A model generated the notes under the pieces. The model ran no database searches. It had not been told where the DNA came from and was given only the letters and a program-made list of their open reading frames with translations. A program made the translations under genes and the position numbers. DNA of 64,000 bases from Euborellia annulipes (lineage: Eukaryota > Arthropoda > Insecta > Dermaptera > Anisolabididae), in assembly GCA_023213315.1 (NCBI GenBank), contig JAKCPI010005303.1, positions 27,184 to 91,183 on the forward strand, written 5' to 3'. Below, piece by piece: positions 53,136 to 63,121 of this stretch. Numbering within the stretch: position 1 is the stretch's first letter; every line of letters begins with the position of its first letter.

Positions 53136-53345
53136 TACCTTTTCAAGTTCAAATTGGGACGAAACAAAATCAAATTGGGAATAAACAAAGTCAAATTGGG
53201 ACCAAACAATATCAAATTGGGATTAAACAAAATCAAAATGAGACCAAACAAAATCAAATTGGGACCAAACAATATCAAATTGGGATTAAACAAAATCAAA
53301 TTGGGATTAAACATAATCAAATTGAGAATTTACAATTTTAAGTTT
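53136..53345 (+). repeat. Minisatellite element N, copy 1
   Basis: After TATACCTTTTCAAGTTC, about nine units of about 21 bp with the form AACAAAATCAAATTGGGA. The same element lies inverted at 56012-56216, including the leader. Confidence 0.75.
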
Positions 53346-53448
53346 AAAGTTGAAAAATATCTTAAATAAAAATGAAAATTAAATAATTTTTGAGATATAA
53401 ATTTTTAAATAAAATATTAATAACGATACCGTACCTCAATTCGGACTT

Positions 53449-53561
53449 TTTTTTAACACTCACAATTTTTTCACATTCATACACACATACACACAGTCTT
53501 TTCGGCAACTCAGGCCATTTAAGACATTGACGATAACCGTTAGTACACCACGGCCCGAGGG
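53449..53561 (-). mobile_element. SINE-A internal-deletion copy (113 bp)
   Basis: Tail, AACTCAGGCCATTTAAGAC and GATAACCGTTAG are joined directly to ACACCACGGCCCGAGGGC; hairpin and B box are gone. Flanked by CTCAATTCGGACTT/CTCGATTCGTACTT (12 of 14). Confidence 0.75.
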
Positions 53562-53703
53562 CTCGATTCGTACTTGATAGACATAAATATATATATATTT
53601 AAAAAATTTGTGAGTATATTTATTTGTTAATGGGTCAAACGTCCCATGATCCCCGGAGACTTGCATATATAGGGGATGTGAGAAATTTTTGGTCTTTATT
53701 GAG

Positions 53704-53835
53704 AGCCAGGTGGCCTGGTGCAAAGCACACCGATGCCTCGGAAATGCTGGAGATCCTGGGTTTGATTCCCAGGGTTTGGTCCACCAGCAAATAAACATTC
53801 TCACAGATTTGTTAAATAAATAAAAAAATGGAAAT
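53704..53835 (+). mobile_element. SINE-C, tRNA-like SINE
   Basis: GGTGGCCTGGTGCAAAGCA (A-box-like) and GGGTTTGATTCCCAGGG (B-box-like), then TTTGGTCCACCAGC and an AT-rich end with A-run. A 127-codon minus frame across it (53460-53843) is not protein-like. Confidence 0.6.
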
Positions 53836-54020
53836 AAAAACAAAATTAAAGTAAATATTAAAAATTATTATTAATTATTATTTTTATTTATATATATATA
53901 GCCGGAACGACTGCCTTTGGCGGGTTTAGCGCATGGCCAGGTGTTGGGAGATTTTTTTTTTTTTTAATAAAAAAAACACTTTTTTCATTCACACAGTCTT
54001 TAAGGTAACTTAGGCCATAT

Positions 54021-55410
54021 GAACCCTGTTATTCAATGGTGTGTCAAAGACCAAAAAATTCAAAATTGAGTTAAGCATGGAATATTGTTTCAAATGCTTT
54101 AATTAATAGTATTTTTTATGAAATATGTCCTAAAAAAATTTATTTTTAATGTAAAAGCATAAAATTATTTTTACAATATTTCAATGCAGGATTTTACATT
54201 TTTCAATAATGATTTATGTACTTAACATGTTGTTTCGTAATACTTAATTTGAAAAGAACAATTTTTCATTTATGCGCCAAGTGCAAGACATCGTAAACAA
54301 CTATACGCTTGAGATATATTGTTGCGTTTATGCCCTAAGTATTTTCAATTATGAACACCGGCATCGCTATTGTTTAGAGGTATTTAATATAAACTCAAGA
54401 AAATATTAATTTTATTTATTTCAAATTTATATATTCAATACACTATTACTATATTCCATTTGTTGAAAGTTAATACAAGTATTTCATAACCTACAAAAAT
54501 TATCAATAGTTATATTATAATTCATTTTTTACTTTCTTTTAGCCTAATTCTATAATATTTTCTATCTTTTTCTATGAACTATATATATATATATATATAA
54601 TTTTCCAATTAACAATAAATTAATATCGTTTAATTGAGTTTTAACCAGTGCGATTTTAACAACCAATAAAAAGTTATTTACCAAATAATATTATATATAT
54701 TTTTTTCCCTTAAATAAACAAAAATCATTTTTTTTTTTTTGAAAAATGAGAAAATTTTCTCTGAATTCGTAGACGTCAAAATTTAATTTCTTGATATTAT
54801 TCCTGATAATGAAAATGAAGATGAGGATGAGGATCAGTGCGATTTCGAAAAGACAACAAAATAAATAATATTAGGTTAGGTTAGGTTGAAGTGGCCGTAA
54901 TATTAAGTCTATTTCATTATTATAACTTTGATTTACTGTTTCCAAGCTATTTATTCGGAAATTAATTAATGAGAAAATTTTGTTATCACTTTCTATTTAA
55001 TTTTAAAATATTAATACTATTTAAAATTGATGAATGTGATTTTGATAAAAAGTTTCTATGCTACTAGTATTAAATATAAAGAGACTTTGAAGCATTTTTG
55101 CAAATATAATTGGACTTAGAGAATTTTTCAATCATGGGTCAAGGGACTTTGAAGCATTATTTACAAATATAAATCGCACATAGAGAATTTTGTAAAAATA
55201 ATTTTTTATATTTTATTTTTTTTCTCTAAATTAGTTATATTTTTAGAGATAATTTATGAATATCTGCCATAATTACAGTATTTACTTGCACAATTGACAA
55301 AAAAAATGATATATAATCTAATAAAAACAATTTAAATCAGAAAAACTTTAATGTTGATTTTCTCAAAACTCGATATTTGGTCTTTGACACACCATTGAAT
55401 AACAGGGTTC
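54021..55410 (+). mobile_element. Element K, long 1390-bp copy
   Basis: GAACCCTGTTATTCAATGG and TTGAATAACAGGGTTC ends with ATAT on both flanks. Its terminal 150 bp match the 240-bp K copies; the extra 1.1 kb is unique. At 54787-54864 a short frame encodes IPDNENEDEDEDQCDFEK, an acidic stretch with stops upstream. It may be a relic of a coding region. Confidence 0.7.
54871..54887 (+). repeat. Interstitial (TTAGG)3
   Basis: TTAGGTTAGGTTAGGTT, the arthropod-type telomere word, inside element K. Too short to be a telomere. Confidence 0.7.
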
Positions 55411-55487
55411 ATATATACTTTACGACTTTATACGATAACCGTTATTATGAATAATATATATTTTGGGGTACAGCATTCTTATTTAAG

Positions 55488-55702
55488 CGAGAGGAGATTA
55501 ATAAGATGAAGGGTTGAAATAAAAAGACTTAATTTTCTTGGAGAAAATTTGGGGGAAAAATTAACAATTTTTTACAACAATAATACTAAAGTAAATAAAC
55601 ATACATATATTCTCTTTGAATGTTCAATGAGATAGCAAAGAACACACAACACCAGGGACTCTTAAAAACCCGGTTATTCCTCTTAAAAATTAATTATATC
55701 AT

Positions 55703-55733
<31 letters not shown>

Positions 55734-55898
55734 ATAATTATTTAGATTATATTATTAAATTACAACACAAAATAAATAAATGTATATTGGGGATAATGAG
55801 CCTTGCCATTCTTCATTCGAAGAATATTTCCTCGCCGAAGAGAAACAAAGCAAGGTCTTTTTCAACTTTAAATTAAATTTAAAGGGGGGGGGGGGGAG
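55488..55898. other. Unassigned AT-rich DNA
   Basis: (TA)n at about 55703-55729 and a G-run at 55884-55896. Confidence 0.5.
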
Positions 55899-55985
55899 GC
55901 TGCCAAAGGAGTTAAGCAATGCTAAGAGCACCTCTTAATCTTGGATGGGTTGCCCCGAGAAACAAGCTGGTTAAACGCCCCTGAT
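55899..55985 (+). pseudogene. 5S rRNA-derived fragment
   Basis: GGAGTTAAGCAATGCTAAGAG and CTTGGATGGGTTGCCC match the internal promoter half (A box, C box) of 5S rRNA. The 5' half is absent and the 3' end is diverged. Either a 5S pseudogene or the head of a 5S-derived SINE. Confidence 0.55.
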
Positions 55986-56011
55986 TTCTAAAAAGGGTAA
56001 TTAAAAATAAA

Positions 56012-56216
56012 TGAAAAAATGTTAATTCCCAATTTGATTTTGTTTAATTCCAATTTGATTTTGTTTATTCCCATTTTGATTTTGTTTAGTCCAATTTGAA
56101 ATTGTTTATTCTCAATTTGATTTTGTTTATTCCCAATTTGATTTTGTTTAGTTCAATTTGAAATTGTTTATTCCCAATTTGATTTTGTTTCGTCCCAATT
56201 TGAACTTGAAAAGGTA
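56012..56216 (-). repeat. Minisatellite element N, copy 2 (inverted)
   Basis: Units TCCCAATTTGATTTTGTTTA, ending in GAACTTGAAAAGGTATAGA, the leader of copy 1 reversed. Confidence 0.75.
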
Positions 56217-56469
56217 TAGATCCAGAGAGCAAAAATGATTTCGATCCAGATTCAAGATCCCCCGCCCCCCCTCTCCAAATAAAAAGGATTTCGATCCAGA
56301 TCCGGGAATCCTGGATCGGATCTTAGGATTTAAATCCAAAAGGATCGAGATCCTGTCCAACCCTGGACCTCCACCCAGCGGGAGAATTATGCACAGTCGG
56401 TCGTCAGTCTCGTAATATATTTTTTTCGACCCAACAATCAGTATTGTATCCAGGTGGCGGCGAAGGGGG
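56217..56469. other. Unassigned DNA with GATCC words
   Basis: Repeated GATCCAGA/GATCC words (56219-56355), characteristic of an unclassified repeat. Confidence 0.4.
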
Positions 56470-56556
56470 GCGCTCGTATAGCCTACTAAAAAAAGCTCGA
56501 ACGAAAAACGGCGCCCCAGTTGAGCTCCTCCCCCCTCAAAGTTACGCCGCTGCCAA
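56470..56556 (-). mobile_element. hAT-like element R, fragment
   Basis: GAACGAAAAACGGCGCCCCA, GTTGAGCTCCTCCCC and AAGTTACGCCGCTG, the reverse of the R end at 31498. Confidence 0.55.
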
Positions 56557-57113
56557 CAATAATAGAAAACAATTTTATATCACTGCTTGATTAACTGAGA
56601 GATCAAAATCTGGGAAATAACTTTTAAACTCTCCCATATCTATGGGATATTTTTCAATCAGAAGAATTATTAGAAGTGAAAAATGAAAGGAGATTGAGGC
56701 CAAATGGTTCGACTTTATTTTTTTATCTTACTGATATAATGACAGAATATTTTCTTTCTGTTTAAAAACAAAAAGTGACTTTAGAGAAAAAAATACCTCA
56801 AACCATTTTCATTTAACTTTGATTTAAAAAAAAAAGAAAAGAAAAGTTCTTATTCAATAAAAGATAGAAAGGAATAGTTTTAATAAAAAACTTTTTCTTT
56901 TAAACTTTACGTATCAATAATAAGGATATATATGTGAGGACGTTCGGCTTCTGAATGGAGTAGCTCTGTAATTATTTCGGGTCCGAATGCGTCAAAGCTT
57001 GCGCCTTATCAAAATTAACATTCTCAAAAAACAGACGTTAAAATTTAACATTAACAAATGGATGTTAAAAAGTAAAGTAATAACATCAAAGTAAAGATAA
57101 TAACATAAAAAAA
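56557..57113. other. Unassigned DNA
   Basis: Nothing recognised. Confidence 0.5.
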
Positions 57114-57793
57114 TCTGGTGTGACTGGCGCACAGCACACAACTTTCTCTTACCTTCGGTAATCGAAAGTTGTGTACTGTGCTTGTCACACCAGATTTTTT
57201 GTGTCGACATATATTTAGTTCCCGACAGTACGGAACATATGAATTCAGATGTAAAATTTATAAGTATGGGAAAATATTTATATTTTGTTACCATGGCAAC
57301 CATTTCTCCTATCCTTCCCTATGAAATACAAGAGTAAAGTGGTCTTCAGAAGATTTCAATCGCAAAATGAGAATATACATTTTAAAGAGCATCTAAAAAA
57401 TAATTGATTTTTGAATTTTAAAAAAAATCGTTGGAGCAAATTTTGAGAAAATCGAAAAAAACTGAAAAAGTACATCAGTAAAGTACTAGTAATCTTTGGC
57501 CGATTTTGATTAAAAGCTTATTTTTCCGGTCCCGGGGGATGTTTAGCTTAAATATAAAATTTCAACCTCATAGATCAATTCCTTCATGCTTAAAATTGAA
57601 CACACACCCACACACACACCCACACACCCACACACCCACACACAGACAGACCATGTCGCGAAAACCACTTTTTTGGATTCAGGGGACCTCAAAACGTGAA
57701 GATCCATCAAAATCTCGACATCGAATTTTTGACATGAATCCAATACTTTCTCTCTATATATATATTACATATATACATAGGTAAGAGAAAGTA
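57114..57793 (+). mobile_element. HPE, full length, reference copy
   Basis: 680 bp. Order: 5' hairpin (57114-57195, with ACTTTCTCTTACC at 57141-57153), CGACATATATTTAG block, X-box 57287-57300, TAAAGTACTAGTAAT core, AAAAGCTTATTTTTCCGG, CA/CCCA tract 57599-57645, CGCGAAAACCAC block, terminal hairpin with GGTAAGAGAAAGT at 57780-57792. No coding frame and no clear target duplication. This suits neither TIR transposons nor retroposons. A Helentron-like (HINE) element is the closest known architecture. Confidence 0.88.
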
Positions 57794-57811
57794 AAATACA
57801 ATTCTCTAAAC

Positions 57812-58090
57812 CAGTGTTTCCCAACCGGTGTGCCCCGGCACCCAAGGGTGCCGCGAGAATGCCCAAGGGGTGCCGCGAGATATTTAGATTAAAAAAAAAA
57901 TAAAAATAAAGAGGCGGAAAAAATAAAGTTTTGCCAAAAAATGGGTCAAATAATTTTCATGCAAGAGGAAAATTTTCCCAGGGCCGAAAAAATTTCGTTT
58001 TGATAGGGAAAAAAAGGAAGGGTGCCGCTAGTGTGTAATATTATTCCCAAAGCACCTTTGCCGTGGACTTCAAAAGGTTGGGAAACGCTG
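57812..58090 (+). mobile_element. hAT-like MITE (GTTTCCCAACC type), perfect 8-bp duplication
   Basis: 279 bp; CAGTGTTTCCCAACCGGTG and AAGGTTGGGAAACGCTG ends; duplication CTCTAAAC (57804-57811, 58091-58098). Confidence 0.9.
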
Positions 58091-58189
58091 CTCTAAACCT
58101 AGTTTTAACAGTGACGTTAACATTTTACCTTTTCGCCCCCCCCCCTGGACCTCCTCAGCTGGCTCGGGCCTCCCTGCAGCGGATCCTCC

Positions 58190-58447
58190 TTTTTTTTTTT
58201 TTATAAAAAACACACTTTTTTCCCATTCACACTCACACATTCATAGCCCTACACACAGTTTTTTCGTCAACTTAACCATAACGATACCCGTTATTTGTAA
58301 ATATATCTATTGGGAGTACAGGCATTCTTATTTAAGCCATTTGGTATCCAAATGGTTTAAATAAAATCATTGGACTGCCTGGGATCCGAACCCTCGACCC
58401 TTGGTATACAAGGCAGGCGCGCTACCAACTACGCGAAGCCCGAGGGC
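58190..58447 (-). mobile_element. SINE-A, complete, TCGAGGGTTCGG subfamily
   Basis: Poly(T), CACACTCACTTTT-like tail, intact internal hairpin and tRNA-like head (GTTGGTAGCGCGCC, GGGTTCGGATCCC) ending GAGGGC. Confidence 0.83.
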
Positions 58448-58455
58448 GAAGAAAA

Positions 58456-58718
58456 TTATTATTGTTCCATTCCAATTCAGTGCCTGCTTGAGAATTTATT
58501 TACATTCATGGAATACACAAATGCAAAGAATACATAAATATTTCTCTATACATTTCCTATGGAAGAAATCGTAACTTTAAGAATTAATAACTCAAAAGTT
58601 ATAGGAATTTCGGGATGAAAATAATTTTCCTGTATTCCCTAGACGGTCCTCTTTAAGTATAAAAAATTTCGTTTCAAAATTCCAACGGGAAGTTGGCCAA
58701 ATAGAGCGTGACATACGG
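58456..58718 (+). repeat. Repeat P, copy without the palindrome
   Basis: TTCCATTCCAATTCAGTGCC to AATAGAGCGTGACATACGG. It shows the empty site for the MITE at 52689. It borders the LINE remnant on the same strand logic (both read on minus). Confidence 0.65.
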
Positions 58719-58734
58719 ACATACCTCAAATGTT

Positions 58735-58962
58735 TTGTGGTACAAACTGAATTCACGGTTAACGTTTCATTCTCTTCCAATAGTTCAGGGATGAAATGCC
58801 TTCGCAGCGGATCATAAATGGGACATTTGGAAATGATGTAATAATTCGGGTTCATTAAAGTTGCAAATCTTGCAGAGCTCCTTCTGGTAAATTAAGTGCG
58901 TGTTTCTATCTACTGTGATCTTCAGGGTATATCTACTCGCCATCCTAATTTGCGCCTGTTAG
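58735..58962 (-). pseudogene. LINE reverse-transcriptase C-terminal remnant
   Basis: Minus-strand frames read MASRYTLKITVDRNTHLIYQ, then KELCKIC, then after one frameshift CPIYDPLRRHFIPELLEEN. This gives a CxxC spacing followed by a C-P-x-Y and an arginine-rich helix, the zinc-knuckle-like region after the reverse transcriptase in many non-LTR elements. It is followed by repeat P, plausibly its 3' end. Clade cannot be assigned. Confidence 0.5.
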
Positions 58963-59788
58963 ATAGGGAAATTGAATCGAAATTCGCAAGTATTCTTGTG
59001 GGCCAAAATCGTTGGGGTAAAGATGCTTTTGAAATATGAGTTAAACACCAAAATCGATGTCTTTATTAATGAGAAATGCCTTGAATTTATCGAGAGGTTA
59101 GCCCAGCTAATTTCTGATGGTATTGGAATCATTGATGTCGAGTGGCCCAAATCCTGCTTCCGCCAGCAGCACCCTCACCTGAGTGACCCCCAGATATATA
59201 AATGACCAATTATGTTCATCATCATTTCATTCTGTAAAAAGAAGAAAAATTTTCCTTTCTAAAAGCATTTAATAACGAAAAAAAAAAGATCTAATCTCCT
59301 CATTAATAAATAAATGTTAAATTTATAAGCTTTCTTTTTTTTTTTTGGTCCTCTTCGTCCGGGCCAAGTGATAAATGAATTTTCAATGGCGTCTCTCTTC
59401 CTTACCGGACGGACGGAAGGAGGACAAAGTCAATGGAAGAAGAGAGAGAGGGTTCAAAAGAAGAAGATGAAGAAGGAGGAAGAGGCGGAGGAACGTGTGA
59501 GAAATGGAAGGGATGCTGATTTATGTGCTCCAAGAGGAGATCAGCCTCTCGAGTGGTCACTTGGTCTTAACGCTTGGCTGCGTCTCAAACGAACCTTTAA
59601 GCATCCATCAGCCTCTCGATTCTTCTACTACTAATTATCGTCACAGATGGGCACACACACACACCGGAAGCACCACCCCCTTCTGATTGATCTTGATTGG
59701 ATTGATTACTCTTTGACACCTGAATTGAAAAGGAAAATCCAACATTTCATTGCAAAATTCTTCATTAAAAAGGCAAAATCAAAATTTT
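58963..59788. other. Unassigned DNA
   Basis: A 77-codon frame (58972-59205, +) and an 88-codon purine-rich frame (59368-59634, +) have no recognised family. The first overlaps the upstream part of the LINE remnant and is probably its antisense. Confidence 0.4.
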
Positions 59789-59865
59789 CAGTAGAACTCA
59801 TGTTATCCGGCCTCGGATCAACCGGTCCACGGATTAACCGGCCTAATCCATTAGTACAGTCAAAT
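59789..59865 (+). mobile_element. Tigger/pogo-like terminus
   Basis: CAGTAGAACTCATGTTATCC, GGATCAACCGG and GGATTAACCGG are the layout of Tigger-type terminal repeats. The opposite end was not found. Confidence 0.4.
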
Positions 59866-60012
59866 ACCCTAACTTGGGACTGTTTTGATGTTCAGCATGG
59901 TACCTTCAGCAAACTTAAAAGATTTTAACTAGGTAGAACCTTGTTTGAAAAAGATGGAATTTTTTCAATCAATGCTCAAATAGATTGTTCATTAGCGAGA
60001 TGTTGTGCTTAT

Positions 60013-60095
60013 TGGGCCGGCGCCCTAGGATAAGAGTAGTCCACCCGCCGCGAAAGCGTGGAGGTCCTGGTTCGATTCCAGAGGTTGCAATTTTG
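60013..60095 (+). mobile_element. tRNA-like SINE head
   Basis: TAGGATAAGAGTAGTCC and GGTTCGATTCC (a canonical B box) in a GC-rich stretch with similarity to SINE-C. The acceptor stem does not fold as a functional tRNA. Confidence 0.45.
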
Positions 60096-60635
60096 CCCAA
60101 TCTTAATCACAAACATATCTCGCAAACTTGCTATCTTAAAAGATTTTATTTATTTTTATAACATCATTTTTCTGGAGAAAGTTTGTAGTTTTAAAAATGC
60201 AAGATTTGATTATTTCATATTTAAAGAAGTTAGGCTCTGAAATTCCTATCTTGGGACATCGTTGATTTTCCATAATAATTTGAATCTCTTAAATAATTTT
60301 GGAAAATTAATTCTAATCCAATTTCTTCAATATGGGAACACACAATCTACAAGTTGGCTTGGAAATTAGAGAGGCAGGTAGTTGCTCTGTGAGTCAGCTT
60401 TCCAGGTATACCAATAGGGCTGTGGGCGGGGCTACAAAGCAGTTGAACAAGAGAAGAGTAGACGCATACGACTGACCCTTTAAACAATCATAAATAGACC
60501 CTTTTGTGCTGTACCCAGTCGGTGCTCTCGCCCGAATTCAAGATCCTTCCTTAACATCTTAACACTTGCATTGCAACAAGAAATATCAATTGGCAATAAA
60601 CTTTTCCGCCGGAGGCGGAGGGCGCAGCCTATATA
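60096..60635. other. Unassigned DNA
   Basis: No gene-like frame. Confidence 0.45.
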
Positions 60636-60889
60636 TGGACCCTGTTATGCATTAGTGTGTCAAGGGCCAAAAAAATTAAAAATTGAGTTAAGCACGGAAT
60701 ATTGTTTCAAATGCTATAATTAATAGTATTTTTTATGAAATATGTCCTAAAAAAATTTATATTTAATGTTACTTGCACAATTTACAAAAAAAAAATTATA
60801 TATAACCTAATCAAAACAAAAAACTTTAATGTTAATTTTCTCAAAACTCGGTAGCTGGCGCTTGACACACTAATGCGTAACAGGGTCCA
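60636..60889 (+). mobile_element. Element K, short intact copy
   Basis: 254 bp; TGGACCCTGTTATGCATTAG and AATGCGTAACAGGGTCCA ends in an ATATA context. Core is the same as the ends of the 1390-bp copy. Confidence 0.8.
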
Positions 60890-61209
60890 AATATATAACA
60901 ACTTTAAAAGATAATAACGTAGAGGGGTCCAAATTCCCCTGCTAGGCGGGCCGCGCAGCCAGTATTTAATAAATAAAGATTCCTCTGAGCATAAAAAAAA
61001 ATACGATATTATTTTAGATACTTTTACACACTATTATTCAATTACCTTCTTATATTTTCTTTACCTCTTTTTTTTTTTATGAAAACCAATCTCTTTATTT
61101 ACACATTTTTCCGTTGATTAAATATAATTTCTGATACAAAGAAAATATCTTTTTAACAAATAATTAAGCGCTTTAAAAAAATAAAAAAAAATAAAAAAAT
61201 TAATAAAAA
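60890..61209. other. Unassigned DNA
   Basis: GGCGGGCCGCGCAGCC near 60947 and T-runs. No gene. Confidence 0.4.
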
Positions 61210-61330
61210 TCTGGTGTGACTGGCGCACAGCACACAACTTTCTCTTACCCTTCGGTAAGAGAAAGTTGCGCACTGTGCTGGTCACACCAGATTTTTTGTG
61301 TCGAGATATATTTAGTTTCCCATAGCACCT
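61210..61330 (+). mobile_element. HPE 5' end with near-perfect hairpin
   Basis: Here both inner arms are exact: ACTTTCTCTTACC, CTTC, GGTAAGAGAAAGT. The outer arms GGTGTGACTGG/CTGGTCACACC pair too. It is probably closest to the ancestral palindrome. Truncated after TAGTTTCCCATAG. Confidence 0.72.
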
Positions 61331-61720
61331 TAGTTTCAAACTTGCATTTTAATTGTTGACTGCTTCAAATAAACTATGGTTATTTTTCAAAATTTTAATC
61401 TCATATTTGGACATTTTATACACAATATAGAATCGTAAATAAATACAAAATTTCATAAGAATTGGAAAAAAAAATTTTAAATGCCTAAAAAGTTCCAAAG
61501 GGGACCCCCTTTTGAATCGAAATTAACATACAAATTCCTATAGGAAATTAACATTAGGCCTATGAGAGAAGGCGGAGAGACAGACGATATTGTTTGCAAG
61601 TGAGAGAGAGAGATATATATGTTTTCTCCTAAGCAATTAAAGACACAAATAAAATAAAAATAAATGGGAATTTAAATAATAATTGATTTTTAATCTAATA
61701 AAAAGAAAAAGATTTAAATT
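61331..61720. other. Unassigned DNA
   Basis: GAGA patch near 61601-61614. Nothing else. Confidence 0.45.
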
Positions 61721-62242
61721 CCGTTACCATGGCAACCAGTTCTATCTTTCCTATGAAGAACAAGAGTAAAGTGGTCTTCAGAAGATTTCAACGGCAAAAT
61801 GAGAATATACATTTTAAAGAGCATCTAAAAAATAGTTCATTTATGAATTTTAAAAAAAATCCTTGGAGGGAATTTTGAGAAAATCGAAAAAAACTGAAAA
61901 AGTACATCAGTAAAGTACTAGTACTTTTTGGCCGATTTTGTTCAAAAGCTTATTTTGAGATTCTTCAAAGGGACTTAAGTTAAATATAAAATTTCAACCC
62001 GGTAGCTCAACTCCTTCATGCTAAAAATCTGTCCACACATACAGACACACACACACACATACAGACACACACACACACATACATACACACACACACACAC
62101 ACAGACCAATTTGCGGGACCCACTTTTTTGGACTCAGGGGACCTCAAAACATGTATATCCATCAAAATCTCGACATCGAATTTTTGACATGATCGCAATA
62201 CTTTCTCTCCTATATATTTCATATATAGGGTACGAGAAAGTA
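61721..62242 (+). mobile_element. HPE, 5' truncated
   Basis: GTTACCATGGCAACC start, long CA/CAGA tract (62038-62102), variant block TTTGCGGGACCC, end GGGTACGAGAAAGTA, which is intermediate between HPE and HPE-B ends. Confidence 0.8.
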
Positions 62243-62680
62243 AAAATACGGTGTCTTTGAGAAATTTGATGATGATATTTTTCCACTCATTTTATCTATT
62301 TATATAAAAAAATTCAAATTTCTTTATAAAATCATATTTCAAGCCCAAGTATTAAATAAATATTTATTATTCCCTCTTTTTTTTCTTTATTAAATAGAGT
62401 GTTACTTGGTGGTGGGTGGGGGGCTCATCTTCTTGCAAATAACAACCCCCTTGGCTTATTTGATTTTATAATACAAACTGAATAGCCTTTAAAGGTAAAC
62501 ACATTTGCGATTTTTTTTTTTTTTCATTATTATCATCATAGCATATACTCTCTAAATATTTACTTTTTATTTCGGGTTTACTTACTATTTCTTACGATAT
62601 TTATAAAAAGATTTTATATTAAATTTGAGATAAAACATTGACTTTTTTTTATCATCAATAGTATTAATCAGATTATTCCG
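62243..62680. other. Unassigned DNA
   Basis: Nothing recognised. Confidence 0.5.
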
Positions 62681-63121
62681 GGTTAAACATCCCCCGGGAG
62701 CGTGAAAATAAGCTTTTAATCAAAATCGGCCAAAGAGTACTAGTACTTTACTGATGTACTTTTTCAGTTTTTTTCGATTTTCTCAAAATTTGCTACAACA
62801 ATTTTTTTTAAAATTCAAAAATCAATTAATTTTTAGATGCTCTTTAAAATGTATATTCTCATTTTGCAATTGAAATCATCTGAAGACCACTTTACTCTTG
62901 TATTTCATAGGGAAGATAGGAGAAATGGTTGCCATGGTAACAAAATATAAATATTTTCCCATACTTATAAATTTTACATCTGAATATGAATTCAGATATG
63001 TTCCGTACTGTCGGAAACTAAATATATGTCGACACAAAAAATCTGGTGTGACAAGCACAGAACAACTTTCGATTACCAAAGGTAAGAGAAAGTTGTGTGC
63101 TGTGCGACCAGTCACACCAGA
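62681..63121 (-). mobile_element. HPE, reverse, 3' truncated
   Basis: From GGTTAAACATCCCCCGGGAG to the 5' hairpin end GTCACACCAGA. X-box GTTGCCATGGTAAC at 62928-62941. A local duplication of TGAATATGAATTCAGATATG lies near 62981-63000. Confidence 0.82.

Larger units (their letters stand above)
53951..55487 (-). mobile_element. SINE-A split by the long K element
   Basis: Reverse SINE-A tail (53951-54020, CACACAGTCTTTAAGG) continues at 55415-55487 (CGACTTTATACGATAACCG). Head absent. Confidence 0.75.

Noticed and set aside
53136..53345. CRISPR array
   Set aside because: Units are contiguous with no spacers of independent sequence, and the context is eukaryotic.
53460..53843. 127-codon minus-strand frame
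   Set aside because: It runs across SINE-C and a SINE-A fragment and includes a TA-repeat-coded Tyr/Ile stretch.
54871..54887. Telomere
   Set aside because: Only three TTAGG units, inside a transposable element.
59504..59686. Purine-rich 59360-59640 segment as an exon
   Set aside because: Lys/Glu/Arg-rich frame comes from GAA/AGG-rich DNA and no splice sites frame it clearly.
60013..60095. tRNA gene with perfect B box
   Set aside because: No cloverleaf could be folded by eye and the flanks resemble SINE-C.
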